A stretch of 64,000 nucleotides of DNA from NCBI GenBank assembly GCA_965222125.1, contig CBDCTC010000006.1, forward strand, positions 992,001 through 1,056,000, given 5' to 3'. The DNA comes from CAZENU01 sp965222125. Lineage in GTDB: Bacteria > Chloroflexota > Dehalococcoidia > Lucifugimonadales > CAZENU01. A program made the translations under genes and the position numbers. Numbering within the stretch: the stretch's first letter is position 1; each line of letters opens with the position of its first letter. Of this stretch, positions 25,463 through 35,929 are shown one piece after another. The notes under the pieces were generated by a model. The model saw nothing but the letters and a program-made list of their open reading frames with translations. It had not been told where the DNA came from and made no database searches.

Positions 25463-26815
25463 ATGGCAACGACCTTGCCCGAGTCAGCGGCGGCGACCAA
25501 CGGCAGCGGCCACCTGCTGCACAATCTCCTCCTGTTCGGCCGAGTGCTCAGGGGCCTTGGGCTGGACGTCCACTCCGCCCGGATGGTGGATGTCGTGCAC
25601 GCGCTCGACGTCGTCGGCGTCCGCCGTAAGCGCGACTTTCGCCAGACGCTGCGAACGATGCTGGTACACCGCCACAGGGACCTGGCGCTGTTCGACGAGG
25701 CGTTCGACGTCTTCTGGAGGCCTCCCAAGAACGACCTGACCACGCTGGACCTCCGGTCCATAGGAGAGCAGCGCCGCTTCCGGCAGCCGCAGCTCGCGCC
25801 CCCGTCGGCGGGCGATGAGGCCGCGGACGACGGCGAGACGGACGGCGGACCCGGCGACCGCGTCGACCTGACACGTACCTACAGCGCGCGGGAGGTCCTG
25901 CGCCAGAAGGACTTCGCCGAGTTCACGGCCGGGGAGATCGACACCGCCAGGCGGATGATGGACGAGCTTCAGTGGCAGCTCGGCGAGAGGCGGTCCAGAC
26001 GATGGGTTGCCGGACGGGGCCCCGCCGTAGACCTGCGGAGGGCGGCGCGGCGAAACCTGCGGTACGGCGGCGAGCTCCTCGATCTGCCGCGGCTCAAACG
26101 GAAGCAGAAGGCCCGGAGCCTGGTGCTGATATGCGACGTGAGCGGCTCCATGGAGCGCTACACGCGGATGCTCCTGCACTTCATCCACTCCGTCGCGGAC
26201 AACTGGGACAGGGTGGAGGCTTTCCTGTTCGCGACGAGATTGACCAGAGTCACGGACCGGCTCAGCCGCCGTGGGATCGACGACGCCGTCACCGGCGTGG
26301 CGCGCGCGGTCCCGGACTGGGCCGGCGGAACCCGGATCGGCGAATCTCTGAGGACGTTCAACTACCGCTGGAGCCGGCGAACGCTGGGTTGGGGTTCGGT
26401 CGTGCTCGTCATCTCGGACGGCTGGGACAGGGGCGATCCAGAGGTACTCGGGCGCGAGACGGCCAGGTTGCAGAGGAGCAGCTACCGACTGATATGGCTG
26501 AACCCGCTGCTCGGCTCCGAGTCGTACGCGCCGCTGACCCGCGGAATTCAGGCGGCGCTACCCTTCGTCGACGACCATCTGCCGGTGCACAATCTCGCGA
26601 GCCTGCAGGACCTGGCCCAACACCTGAACGCGCTCCCGCCGCATCGGCCGGCCCGGCGCCAGCACGTCGGGCCCGTGCAGATCGAAGCCGAGGCGGAGGA
26701 ACGGGAAGCGCCCCCAGGCGGCGCGAGGCAGCCGATCGACTCCGTGCCGACGTTCCGGCACCCACGTTGGGGCCTGGGTTCGGCCGGTCTTCGGGAGCGG
26801 CAGACCGAGCGCTAG
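25463..26815 (+). CDS. coxE: CoxE-type VWA domain protein
   Basis: A 450-aa protein. The C-terminal half holds a von Willebrand A domain with a MIDAS site, LVLICDVSGSMERYTRM (DxSxS), and a later WAGGTRIGESL carrying the conserved Thr. The N-terminal half is helical and acidic. It works with the adjacent CoxD ATPase in metal-centre maturation of the hydroxylase. Its C-terminus is Pro/Glu/Arg-rich and likely disordered. Confidence 0.9.
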   Translation: MATTLPESAAATNGSGHLLHNLLLFGRVLRGLGLDVHSARMVDVVHALDVVGVRRKRDFRQTLRTMLVHRHRDLALFDEAFDVFWRPPKNDLTTLDLRSIGEQRRFRQPQLAPPSAGDEAADDGETDGGPGDRVDLTRTYSAREVLRQKDFAEFTAGEIDTARRMMDELQWQLGERRSRRWVAGRGPAVDLRRAARRNLRYGGELLDLPRLKRKQKARSLVLICDVSGSMERYTRMLLHFIHSVADNWDRVEAFLFATRLTRVTDRLSRRGIDDAVTGVARAVPDWAGGTRIGESLRTFNYRWSRRTLGWGSVVLVISDGWDRGDPEVLGRETARLQRSSYRLIWLNPLLGSESYAPLTRGIQAALPFVDDHLPVHNLASLQDLAQHLNALPPHRPARRQHVGPVQIEAEAEEREAPPGGARQPIDSVPTFRHPRWGLGSAGLRERQTER

Positions 26816-26988
26816 AGGGCCCGGCTTGCCCGGGTGCCGGTGTAGCGAAGTAGCGCGGGCCGATAGCGCCGGCAGGACGGTGGCTTCCGCAGTCTCGCCT
26901 TCATGCTATCATCATGCCATTCCGAATCATATGAATAAATCTACAACCAAGAAGATGCCGGACGATCTTCACGAAAGCCTCCGCCGTC

Positions 26989-28155
26989 ATGCGTAGGACG
27001 GCGGAGGCCGTGGTCATCGGCGGCGGCGCGCTCGGCGCCAGCGTCTTCTACTTCCTGACGAAGCTGGGCATGAAGGACGTCGTCCTACTCGAGAAGGGCG
27101 GCCTCGCCTCCGGCTCCACCGGCGACTCGGCAGCCTTCGTCCGCCAGCACTACTCGAACGAGGTATCGGTCCGCCTCGTGAAGAAGAGCCTTGAGTTCTT
27201 TCAGGCGTTCCACGACGAGTTCGGCGTCCGGGTCTTCACGTCGACGGGCTGGCTCTTCCTGGCGCCTCCGGAAGCCGAGGAGGCTTTCGACACCAACATG
27301 GCCCGGCTCGCGGCAGAGGGCGTCGACACATGGGCGGTCTCCGTGGAGGATGCCGCCGAGGAGCTGCCCGGGCTCAACACCGACGGAATCGCCAGGGTCG
27401 CGTTCGAGCCCGAATCCGGCTACGCGGACCCCGGCGCCACGGTCCGGGCGCTGGTGGCCGCTGGCGAGGCGGCCGGGAACGAGGCTCGCGTGGACAGCCC
27501 GGCGACCGGCATCGAGAGCAACGGCGGTAGGACCACTGTCAAGACCACCGACGGCGACGTCGAGACTCGGGTCGTGGTCAACGCGGCCGGCCCCTGGGCC
27601 TACCGCGTAGGCCGATGGATGGGTCTCGACCTGCCTCTGGAGATATCGCGGGAGCAGGACGTCGTCGTCCGCCCGCCCGACGGCGCGCCGGAGCTGCGCC
27701 GCTGCGTTTCCAACATGGTCGACCGGATTTACATGCGTCCCACGCCCGACGGGGCGGTGCTGGCCGGCGCCGGACACCCGAAGGAGAACGAGCCGGTGGA
27801 CCCAGACGCGTACGACCGGGCCGCCGACTCAGAGTTCATGGAGGAGACGCGCACGCTGCTCGCCCGACGCTTCCCCGCGCTGGCTGGCGCCAAGGTGGCT
27901 CACGGCTGGGCCGGCCTCTACACCATAACCCCCGACTGGAACATGATCCTCGACCGCTCGCCCGCCAACGAGGACCACTACCTGGCCGTGGGCGGCAGCG
28001 GCCACTCCTTCAAGATCGCGCCGGCCATGGGACTCTGCCTGGCCGAGATGATAGTGCACGGCAGATCCCAAACGGTCGACGTCTCTCCGCTGAGAGCGGA
28101 CCGCTTCGACGAAGGCGACATGCTCCGGTCCACCTACGGCGGCAACAGGGCTTAA
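26989..28155 (+). CDS. FAD-dependent oxidoreductase (DAO family, sarcosine/D-amino-acid oxidase-like)
   Basis: A 388-aa flavoprotein. The N-terminal dinucleotide fold is AVVIGGGALGASVFYFLTKLG, followed by GGLASGSTGDSAAFVR, a second FAD contact. The C-terminus has GWAGLYTITPDWNMILD and GGSGHSFKIAPAMGLCLAEMI, both typical of the DAO superfamily. It would oxidise a secondary or N-methyl amine. It sits 4 bp before the broken aminotransferase frame, suggesting an amino-acid utilisation operon. Confidence 0.92.
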   Translation: MRRTAEAVVIGGGALGASVFYFLTKLGMKDVVLLEKGGLASGSTGDSAAFVRQHYSNEVSVRLVKKSLEFFQAFHDEFGVRVFTSTGWLFLAPPEAEEAFDTNMARLAAEGVDTWAVSVEDAAEELPGLNTDGIARVAFEPESGYADPGATVRALVAAGEAAGNEARVDSPATGIESNGGRTTVKTTDGDVETRVVVNAAGPWAYRVGRWMGLDLPLEISREQDVVVRPPDGAPELRRCVSNMVDRIYMRPTPDGAVLAGAGHPKENEPVDPDAYDRAADSEFMEETRTLLARRFPALAGAKVAHGWAGLYTITPDWNMILDRSPANEDHYLAVGGSGHSFKIAPAMGLCLAEMIVHGRSQTVDVSPLRADRFDEGDMLRSTYGGNRA

Positions 28156-28159
28156 GGCG

Positions 28160-29089
28160 ATGGCCTACCACCTCGAATATCTGGTGATGGACGGCGCCGT
28201 AGTGCGGTACGACGACGCCAGCATCCACATAACCGCGCCCGGTACGGCGCGACCGCCTTCGAGGGCATCAGGGCGTACTGGAGCGAAGACGAGCAGGAGC
28301 TGTACCTCTTCCGCGCGCCGGAGCACGTCGACCGGCTGCTCCAATCGGCCCGACTCATGGGCATGGAGCCGGTCGGGCACTCGGCCGTCGACGTGCTCCG
28401 GTTGATGATCGAGCTGCTCCACGCCAAAGGCCCGCGGCAGGGCGTCCACATTCGTCCGAGCCTCTTCGTCGCGGGCCAGGGATCGATACAGGCGCGCGGC
28501 CCGGTGTCGCTGGGGATCGTGGCCGTACCCTCGGGCGCGATCATCGACACCGGCGGATGGGAGACCCGCCCGTTCCGGCTTGCCGTGTCGTCGTGGAGAC
28601 GCATCGACGACAACAGCATGCCGCCGCGCATCAAGTGCGCGGCCAACTACCAGAACGCGAATGGCCCTGATCCAGGCGGAGGACGACGGGTACGACGGCG
28701 CGCTCATGCTCGACGCGGCAGGCCACGTGACGGAGAAGGCCCGCGGCTGCGTCTTCGCTGTCCGCGACGGCGCGGCGCTGACGCCGCCCGTGACCAACGA
28801 CATCCTCGAGAGCATCACCAGGGACACGGTGACCCGGCTGCTGCGCGAGGTCCACGGCGTCGAGGTCGTCGAGCGCGAGATCGACCGGACGGAGCTGTAC
28901 GTCGCGGACGAGGTCTTCCTTTGCCGCACGGCGTTGGGCGTCACGCCCGTCGGCTCCGTCGACCGGTTCGCGATCGGCGGCGGAGCGCCCGGCCCCGTCA
29001 CCGCGGCCCTGAACAAGACGTACGTAGCCGTGGCGTCCGGCCGCGACAAGAGCCGCGGGGAGTGGCTCACACCGGTGTACGGGAGGTAG
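28160..29089 (+). pseudogene. ilvE: branched-chain aminotransferase-like gene with two frameshifts
   Basis: Class IV PLP aminotransferase text appears in three frames. Frame 1: MAYHLEYLVMDGAVVRYDDASIHIT. Near 28240 it shifts to TAFEGIRAYWSEDEQELYLFRAPEHVDRLL through the PLP-lysine region PRIKCAANYQNA. Near 28660 it shifts again to ALIQAEDDGYDGALMLDAAGHVTEKARGCVFAVRDG, ending TPVYGR. Each part is well conserved, so the damage is recent or a sequencing error. Intact, it would transaminate branched-chain amino or keto acids with the DAO oxidase upstream. Confidence 0.85.
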
Positions 29090-29094
29090 GCGAT

Positions 29095-29541
29095 TTGTCA
29101 TCCGCGATACGCGCATCCGCCAGCGTGCTGGTCAACAGACCCATCGGCGAAGTATGGAATTTCGTCGTCGACGTAGAGCACCTGGACCAGTGGGTCAAGG
29201 GCATCTCGGAGACCAGACTTCCGCCGGACGGCAAGATCGACGTCGGCTCGACGTTCACGAGCAAGTTCATCCACGGCGCCCACACCTTTGACGTCACCCA
29301 CAGGGTGACCGAGCACGACCCGACGTCCCGGTTCGGGATCGAATCGACGGATGGGCCATTCCAGTACTCGAGCCTCCTTCATCTGGAGGAGTCGGAAGGG
29401 GCGACCAGGGTGACGAATATCCTGCGAGCCGGCTCGGGCGGCGGGTCCGGGCTGTTGGCGCCGGTCCTGCGCTGGGGGATGCGCCGGCAGCTATCGAAGG
29501 AGCTCAAAGACCTCAAGCGCGTGATCGAGCGCGGCGGGTAG
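29095..29541 (+). CDS. SRPBCC family protein
   Basis: A 148-aa polyketide-cyclase/CoxG-like fold: ASVLVNRPIGEVWNFVVDVEHLDQWVKGI at the N-terminus and a long C-terminal helix RWGMRRQLSKELKDLKRVIE. It starts at a TTG preceded by GGGAGGT, 5 bp after the broken aminotransferase gene. It would bind a hydrophobic ligand; the role is unknown. Confidence 0.85.
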   Translation: MSSAIRASASVLVNRPIGEVWNFVVDVEHLDQWVKGISETRLPPDGKIDVGSTFTSKFIHGAHTFDVTHRVTEHDPTSRFGIESTDGPFQYSSLLHLEESEGATRVTNILRAGSGGGSGLLAPVLRWGMRRQLSKELKDLKRVIERGG

Positions 29542-29613
29542 CTCGCCGCGCCCATTCGACGGCTCAATGGCGCCCATACCAAACTGCGGCCCCGCTCTCT
29601 GTCCGAGGATTTT

Positions 29614-31155
29614 ATGCTTGCCAAGTCCATAACATGTGCCGTGGTCGGCCTCGACGGTGTGATCGTGGAGGTCGAAGTCGACATCTCGCCCGGCCTTCCG
29701 ACGTTCACCGTCGTCGGCCTGCCCGACGCCGCCGTGCAGGAGGCCCGTGAGCGCGCGCGCGCCGCGATCAGGAACTCCGGGTGCGAGTTTCCGATGCGCC
29801 GAATCACCGCCAACCTGGCGCCGGCGGACCTGCGGAAGGCGGGGCCCGCCTACGACCTCCCGATCGCCCTGGCGGTGCTGCTCAGCTCCGGCCAGGTGCC
29901 GTCTATCCCGGATGCGTCGTTGTTCCTGGGCGAGCTCTCGCTCGACGGCGGCGTGAGGCACACCACCGGCATCCTGCCGATGGTGGCGGTGGCGAAGCAG
30001 GAAGGCTACGACACCGTGTTCGTCCCGGCCGCGGACGCCGACGAGGCCGCGCTCGTCGACGGAGTCACGGTCATCGCTGTGGAGCGCCTGGCCCAGCTCG
30101 TGGCGCACCTGCGGGGCGACGAGCTGATCGAGCCGCGCGCCGGCGATCCAAGCGGTCGCCGGGGGACGGCGTCGGGGCCAGTCAGCGCGGCGGCCTCCGG
30201 CGGCGTGGACCTGGCGGACATACGGGGCCAGGAACACGCCAAGCGGGCGCTCGAGGTGGCGGCCGCCGGCGGGCACAACCTGCTGATGAACGGGCCGCCG
30301 GGCAGCGGCAAGACGCTGCTGGCGCGTTCGCTGCCATCGGTGCTGCCGCGGCTCACCAATCAGGAGGCGCTGGACGTCACGAAGATCTACAGCGTCGGAG
30401 GGCTGCTGCCCTCGTCGGCGCCGCTGATCACCGAGCGGCCGTTCCGGTCGCCGCACTACACGATCTCCAACGCCGGGATGGTGGGCGGGGGACGGCAGCC
30501 GCGGCCCGGAGAGATCACGCTGAGCCACCGCGGCGTGCTGTTTCTGGACGAGCTTCCGGAGTTCGGCCACTCGCTGCTCGAGGTCCTTCGACAGCCGCTG
30601 GAGGACAAGGTCGTCACCATCAGCCGCGCCCAGGGGACGATCACCTTCCCCGCCAACTTCATGCTCGTAGGCGCGATGAACCCGTGCCCCTGCGGCTTCT
30701 ACGGCGACCCCTTGAAGGAGTGCTCATGCTCCATGAGCACCGTCTCGCGCTACAAGAAGCGGATCAGCGGGCCGTTGCTGGACCGCATCGACCTGTTCGT
30801 CGACGTGCCGAGGGTCGAGTACGAGAAGCTGGTGGCGCCCGAAGGGGCCGAGAGCTCGGAGCGCATCAGGGGAAGGTCGCAGCAGGCCAGGACCCTTCAA
30901 CAGGAGAGGTTCGCCAACACAAGGCTCATCACCAACTCGGAGATGGGGCCGGTCGAGGTGTGGGACTACTGCAAGACGGACGAGACCGGCCAGCGGCTGC
31001 TCCAGGCCGCCATGAAGCAGATGAACCTGTCGGCCCGAGGCTACCACCGCGTGCTGAAGGTCGCCCGCACCATAGCCGACCTGGCGGGGTCCGACGACAT
31101 TGGAGTGGCCCACCTGGCAGAGGCCCTGCAGTACCGCCCATCGGGCTGGGGATAG
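29614..31155 (+). CDS. comM: ComM/YifB family Mg-chelatase-like AAA+ ATPase
   Basis: A 513-aa hexameric helicase that promotes branch migration of donor DNA during natural transformation. The N-terminal Lon-like domain (SITCAVVGLDGVIVEVEVDISPG, VVGLPDAAVQEARERARAAIRNS) is followed by the Mg-chelatase AAA+ core with Walker A GPPGSGKTLLARSLP near residue 228 and Walker B LFLDELPEF near 310, plus a CPCGFYGDPLKECSC Cys cluster. The C-terminal MKQMNLSARGYHRVLKVARTIADL is the usual end. This 3' end is copied twice downstream (33623-33847 and 35930-36161). comM is an established insertion hotspot for resistance islands in Acinetobacter. Confidence 0.95.
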   Translation: MLAKSITCAVVGLDGVIVEVEVDISPGLPTFTVVGLPDAAVQEARERARAAIRNSGCEFPMRRITANLAPADLRKAGPAYDLPIALAVLLSSGQVPSIPDASLFLGELSLDGGVRHTTGILPMVAVAKQEGYDTVFVPAADADEAALVDGVTVIAVERLAQLVAHLRGDELIEPRAGDPSGRRGTASGPVSAAASGGVDLADIRGQEHAKRALEVAAAGGHNLLMNGPPGSGKTLLARSLPSVLPRLTNQEALDVTKIYSVGGLLPSSAPLITERPFRSPHYTISNAGMVGGGRQPRPGEITLSHRGVLFLDELPEFGHSLLEVLRQPLEDKVVTISRAQGTITFPANFMLVGAMNPCPCGFYGDPLKECSCSMSTVSRYKKRISGPLLDRIDLFVDVPRVEYEKLVAPEGAESSERIRGRSQQARTLQQERFANTRLITNSEMGPVEVWDYCKTDETGQRLLQAAMKQMNLSARGYHRVLKVARTIADLAGSDDIGVAHLAEALQYRPSGWG

Positions 31156-31242
31156 ACCGCGGGCGGTCGTACCGCGTTGGCCATCCCGTTCTTCCAGCTC
31201 CTGACGCCCCGCTGCGGCCCAACGGCAGGGCTGTAGGACGCC
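31018..31242 (+). repeat. comM 3' end repeat, resident copy
   Basis: The last 138 bp of comM plus 87 bp of 3' flank, including a GACCG/CGGTC hairpin just after the stop. It is nearly identical to 33623-33847. Confidence 0.9.
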
Positions 31243-31513
31243 GGCGGTCGGTACATAGATCGTCGCTCTCCCGAAGCTCAAGAGACGAGATACACGGTCG
31301 ATGCGGTTAGGCAGGCGTCCGTGTATTATTGTCCAATGGTCGACACAAGCGGGCAGCGGGAATACAGGAGGCAGACGGCCGAGCCCGTTTGACCCGATCC
31401 TGAGGGTGTCCCCTCAGACATGGATCTCTCCCTCTTACTGGACAGCAAGGGATCTGAAGGATGGTCTGGAATCGTTCTTCCGCAGCCTGATAGGGGGAAC
31501 GTAGAGGCGTCGA
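31156..31513. other. gap between comM and the DUF262 gene
   Basis: The first ~87 bp belong to the comM 3' repeat. The rest (31243-31513) shows no gene and no clear terminator or promoter. Confidence 0.5.
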
Positions 31514-33619
31514 ATGCATGAAGTAAAGTCGATTCAGGACCTTATGAGCCAAATTGGTCACGGAGAGATTCTCCTCCCGGAGTTTCAGCGCGGCTACGTC
31601 TGGAATCGAGACCAAGTGAGAGGGCTCATGGAGTCGCTCTATCGTAAGCACCCAACGGGCCACCTGCTTACTTGGCGCACCTATAAGCCGGCGCTGGTAC
31701 GTGGACATGAGATAGCGGGCAATGGTCACTCCATACTGCTGCTCGATGGGCAGCAACGACTAACGACTCTCTACGTGCTATTCCAGGGTAAGGCCCCGCT
31801 GTTCTACGAAGGCGAATCCCTCTTTTTCGACCTGTACTTCAACATGCAGACGGAGGAATTCCGCTTCTATCAGAAATCGCGGATGGGGAACCACCCGGCC
31901 TGGATCGGCGTCCACGAGTTCCTCCGCGAAGGGCTCACATCGATATTGGAGAGTATCGACCAGATTAAGGAGAACCGCCGTACTATCATCCAGCAGAACC
32001 TCGCTCGCCTGAGCCGCTTGGACGCTATTCGTAACTACACCTACACAGTCGACCAAGTCTCGGGGGACGAATTCAGCGTCGACCAAGTCGTAGAAATCTT
32101 CAATCGGGTCAACAGCAAAGGTACACCGCTCACAAAAGCGGACCTCGCACTTGCGCACGTCTGCAGTATTTGGCCAGAGGCCCGGGCAGAACTGCGAGCT
32201 TTCAGTCTGCAGATGAGGGATATCGGCTTCGGCGTCTATCTCGGCTTCCTGGTTCGATGCATGGCAGGGGTGGCTACAGGGTCAATTGTGCTCGAGGGCA
32301 CGTTCATGAGGACGCCAGCAGCAGAGTTGAAGCGCGCGTGGCAGGAGACACAGCCAGCATTCGAGCATCTGGTCGGCGTCCTTCGCCACGAGGCTTTTAT
32401 CGGCAATCTGTCAGATCTCCCGACCGACAATGTGCTCGTGCCAATTACCATCTACCTGGCCCGGCATGGCGGCACCTTCCCAAGTGACACCATAAAGCAT
32501 CGATTCACCCGCTGGCTCTATCTGGCTGGGCTGTGGGCCCGATACTCTGGCGCCACCGAGACCAAACTTCAGCAGGACGTGGCGTTGGTGTCCGGCAGCG
32601 ATCTCGATCCGACGCACGAGTTGGAGGCGGCCATCCTGCGAGAGCGTGGCCGCGTTGGGTTGGAAGAGGGTGACTTGGATCGAGCGCGCATCAACTCGGC
32701 CGTTGCGCTTTTGGGTCATGTCGTGGCGCGGTCTCGAGACGCACGGGACTGGTTTACGGGCCTACGCATCTACGATTCTGCGGCTGGAAAGAGTCATGGC
32801 AACGAACGCCACTACATTTTCCCGAGGACGCTCCTCAAGAACGCGGGGATAACAGACCTCGCTCGGATCAACGCGGTTGCCAACCGAGCAATCCTCGGTC
32901 AGAGGCCATCCCTAGCGGATCGCAGGGCGTCGCCTGCCAACTACTTGCCGAAAATCGAGGATACTCAACCTGGCGCGCTGCGGGCTCAGTCGGTTCCGAT
33001 GGACCGCGAGCTCTGGGCCCCGGAGCGATTCCTAGACTTTCTGACGGCCCGCCGGCGCCTGCTGGCAAAGGAAATGAACCAGTTCATCGAGAGCTGGATT
33101 CCAGAGATAGAGCCTGACGCCATAGACGAGCATGGAGTCCGCCACCTCATGGTCGGTGGTGAGAACAAGTGGGTGGAGTTCAAGTCTAGCCTGCGCTGGG
33201 ACGTGGATGAGCAAAAGGTCAACAAAGTGCTTGAAGGCGTAGTAGCCAAAACTATCGCAGGGTTTCTGAATACAACTGGTGGTACGCTCCTGATCGGCGT
33301 CAATGACAGCGGGCGGGCGATCGGCCTCGCCGGCGACTACGGCACCCTCAAGGGCCAGAGCCGTGACGCGTTCGAACTGCACCTGCAACAGATCGTCGCT
33401 AGGGATTTGGGCGAGGCGATGTCGGCTTCTTACCTGACCGTCAACTTCCACGAGATCGATAGTGAGGACATCTGCCAGGTCACCGTCGATTCCAGCGATC
33501 AGCCGGTCTACGTGGAGAACGCCAGCCAAGCGCTGTTTTACGTGCGCATCGGTAACCAGACTCGGGCCCTTCCGGTGGACGAGACTGTGCAGTACGTGCA
33601 CCGCCACTGGGGAGGGTGA
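31514..33619 (+). CDS. DUF262 (GmrS-like) protein fused to a C-terminal AlbA_2 domain
   Basis: A 701-aa protein. The N-terminal DUF262 domain has PEFQRGYVWNRDQVRGLMESLYR and the diagnostic LLDGQQRLTTLYVLF (residues ~75-88), found in NTP-hydrolysing type IV restriction proteins such as GmrSD. From about residue 545 it carries a Schlafen-type AlbA_2 domain: NKWVEFKSSLRWDVDEQ, TIAGFLNTTGGTLLIGVNDSGRAIGL and YVRIGNQTRALPVDE. The usual DUF1524 HNH nuclease part is not seen. It sits alone between comM and a comM 3' fragment. An anti-phage role is inferred from the domains. Confidence 0.85.
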   Translation: MHEVKSIQDLMSQIGHGEILLPEFQRGYVWNRDQVRGLMESLYRKHPTGHLLTWRTYKPALVRGHEIAGNGHSILLLDGQQRLTTLYVLFQGKAPLFYEGESLFFDLYFNMQTEEFRFYQKSRMGNHPAWIGVHEFLREGLTSILESIDQIKENRRTIIQQNLARLSRLDAIRNYTYTVDQVSGDEFSVDQVVEIFNRVNSKGTPLTKADLALAHVCSIWPEARAELRAFSLQMRDIGFGVYLGFLVRCMAGVATGSIVLEGTFMRTPAAELKRAWQETQPAFEHLVGVLRHEAFIGNLSDLPTDNVLVPITIYLARHGGTFPSDTIKHRFTRWLYLAGLWARYSGATETKLQQDVALVSGSDLDPTHELEAAILRERGRVGLEEGDLDRARINSAVALLGHVVARSRDARDWFTGLRIYDSAAGKSHGNERHYIFPRTLLKNAGITDLARINAVANRAILGQRPSLADRRASPANYLPKIEDTQPGALRAQSVPMDRELWAPERFLDFLTARRRLLAKEMNQFIESWIPEIEPDAIDEHGVRHLMVGGENKWVEFKSSLRWDVDEQKVNKVLEGVVAKTIAGFLNTTGGTLLIGVNDSGRAIGLAGDYGTLKGQSRDAFELHLQQIVARDLGEAMSASYLTVNFHEIDSEDICQVTVDSSDQPVYVENASQALFYVRIGNQTRALPVDETVQYVHRHWGG

Positions 33620-33622
33620 GCA

Positions 33623-33847
33623 CAGATGAACCTGTCGGCCCGAGGCTACCACCGCGTGCTGAAGGTCGCCCGCACCATAGCCGACCTGGCGGGATCCGAC
33701 GACATCGGAGTGGCCCACCTGGCAGAGGCCCTACAGTACCGCCCGTCGGGCTGGGGCTAGACCGCGGGCGGTCGTAGTCCCCTCGGCCATCCCGTTCTTC
33801 CAGCTCCTGACGCCCCGCTGCGGCCCAAAGCCGGCCTGAAGGACGCC
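33623..33847 (+). repeat. displaced comM 3' end, copy 2
   Basis: Matches 31018-31242 over its whole length. Within the 138-bp coding part I see only five differences (GGG/GGA, ATT/ATC, CTG/CTA, CCA/CCG, GGA/GGC), all synonymous third positions, so both copies come from functional comM alleles. It begins four bases after the DUF262 gene stop. The flank is less conserved (a block after the hairpin, and the last ~20 bp). Confidence 0.9.
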
Positions 33848-33888
33848 TGTACCCTACCCGGCAACTCCGGCTTCGGGCATTTAGGCTG

Positions 33889-35765
33889 CTAAACTCCTAG
33901 GGGCCAAACCCGCATGATAAGGGGAATAGATACGACAACCAGGAGAACCTCCAACGGGAGACCCATCCTCCAATAGTCGCCGAAGTGATAGCCGCCGGGC
34001 CCCATCACGATAGTGTTGGACTGGTGACCAATGGGAGAGATGAAAGCAGCGGACGCCCCTATGGCCACCGCCATCAGGAATGGGTCGGCGGATGCCCCAA
34101 GCGTCTCCGCGACTTCGATCCCAATGGGGGCCATCAGGATCGCGGCGGCGGCGTTGTTGATCCAGGCAGACAGGAGCATGGCGGTAACGAGGATGGTCCC
34201 AAGCATCGCCCACGGCGGCACAGCACCACCCAGGTCAGCAATCATCGCCGCGATGCGCGCCGCGCCCCCAGTCGCTTCCAGGGCCTCACCTACCGGTATC
34301 ATGGCTGCCAACAAGACGACTACCGGCCAATCTATGGCCGCATAGGCCGCCTCCAGCGTGAGCACGCGGCTGATCAGAAGGACGGCTACCGCGGCCGCAA
34401 AGGAAATGTGGATTGGCAGTATGTGGAAGGAAGCCAGCAACAGGGCGACAGCAAACACACCCACCGGAATCACGATCTGGCGAGGCTGTCCAATCCGAAG
34501 CTCACGCTCGGCGAGAGGAAGCAGACCAAGTCGAGGCAACGCCCCCTGCACCAGCTCCGCCTTGCCCTGAAGAAGGAGGACGTCGCCGGCGCGCCACATG
34601 ATTCCGCCGAGCCGCGTCGCGAACCTGGTCCCCCGCCTGGACACGCCCAACAGGTTCAGCCTTCACTAAGCTAAGTGCGCAGATACAAATCTGAGTCGAC
34701 CAAGGAAACATCCTTCGAACCGAGCGTTTGATCGATTTCCTGGCGAATGTCCCTCGACCCCTCGAGTATGAAGCCTGTTGCGTCCACAAATTCCTTGAGG
34801 TCGCCGGGATCGGCCTCGATGATGAAGATGTCGTCGGCATCTATGATCTGATAGCTGGACGGTGCGCCGTACACCACCCCCCGGTGAAGAAGACCCGCTA
34901 TCGCCACATCCTCCTCGGCCAGCTCCTCGAGGTCTCGGACGAGCTTACCCACAAACCTGGAATCCTCCGGCACTCGCACCTCAGTCATGTAGGCCTCGAT
35001 GTCCAAGGTATCGCCCAGTCCCAGGGGGGCCTGCCTCAATGGAATCAGGCGCCAGCCAACGAGTGCGATATAGCACACGCCCACAGCAGCGACAGCCGTG
35101 CCGACGATGGTGAAGTCAAACATGTGAAAGGCAACCCCAACTTCCTCATGCCGGAAATTCGAAATGATGATGTTGGGGGGTGTCCCGATCAGGGTGGTCA
35201 TGCCACCCAGGAGCGATGCGAAAGCCAGCGGCATCAAGAACAGCGATGGCGGGTGTTTGCTTCTGTTCGATACCTTGATTGCCACGGGCATGATCAGACT
35301 GACGGCCCCTACGTTATTCATGAACGCCGATAGGAATGCCGTGAGCGCAGACAACGACACTATTCGGACAGCCAGGTATCGGGGTAACCGCGAACACCAA
35401 ACGGCCAGCACATCGACAAGGCCAGAGTTGTAGAGCGCCCGGCTCAACACCAGGACGACAGCTACGGTAACCACTGCCGGGTGGCCGAATCCTCGATACG
35501 CTTCCGTGGCAGGCACGATGCCCGCAATCGTCAGGACGAGCAGGGCCAGCAGCGCGACGACGTCGTAGCGCCAGGGGGCGGTCACAAACATGACCAGGGA
35601 AAAGAGCAGAACTCCGAATACTATAGCTTCGTCCACGATGCGGTTACCTACCCCGGGCACTCCTGCCCAGCTCGTCTCCGTGAACACTGATGCGCTCGCG
35701 ATGCCCAAGATACCATGAAGGCGAAAACCGTCCGAAACGGTGGTGTCAACCACTGCCGAAGCCAC
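33889..35765 (-). pseudogene. SLC13/DASS-type anion permease with TrkA-C domains, split
   Basis: Two adjoining minus-strand frames form one permease. The upstream part (35765-34671) carries NNVGAVSLIMPVAIKVS and LLGGMTTLIGTPPNIIISNF, typical of Na+/sulfate or arsenite-type carriers, then a TrkA-C-like regulatory domain ending at SDLYLRT and a stop. The downstream part (34650-33889) resumes at LNLLGVSRRGTRFATRL and ends with the second transport half (INNAAAAILMAPIG, SPIGHQSNTIVMGPGGY). About 20 residues joining them are missing and the frame is shifted near 34660-34675. It is probably inactive. The true start may be the GTG at the VDEAIVFG segment near 35639. Confidence 0.85.
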
Positions 35766-35929
35766 CCAGGGTTCCGGTCCGATTCGCGGCGGGAACGGGG
35801 GCGCCCCGCACCGACCAAGTCAGTGGCGGCCATGTTGCCGGGCACGGACGACCCCAGCATGAGTCCCGGGACCGAGGCTCTTCTTCCACGCCACCGCGAC
35901 GTCGACGTTCCGAGGGTTCGCAGCCACGG

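Noticed and set aside
31155..31168. Hairpin after comM as an intrinsic terminator
   Set aside because: The GACCG/CGGTC stem is short and no T-run follows; it is listed only as part of the repeat.
33623..33760. Copy 2 of the comM end as a separate small gene
   Set aside because: It lacks a ribosome site and equals an internal comM segment; the ATG is the internal Met of MNLSARGYHR.
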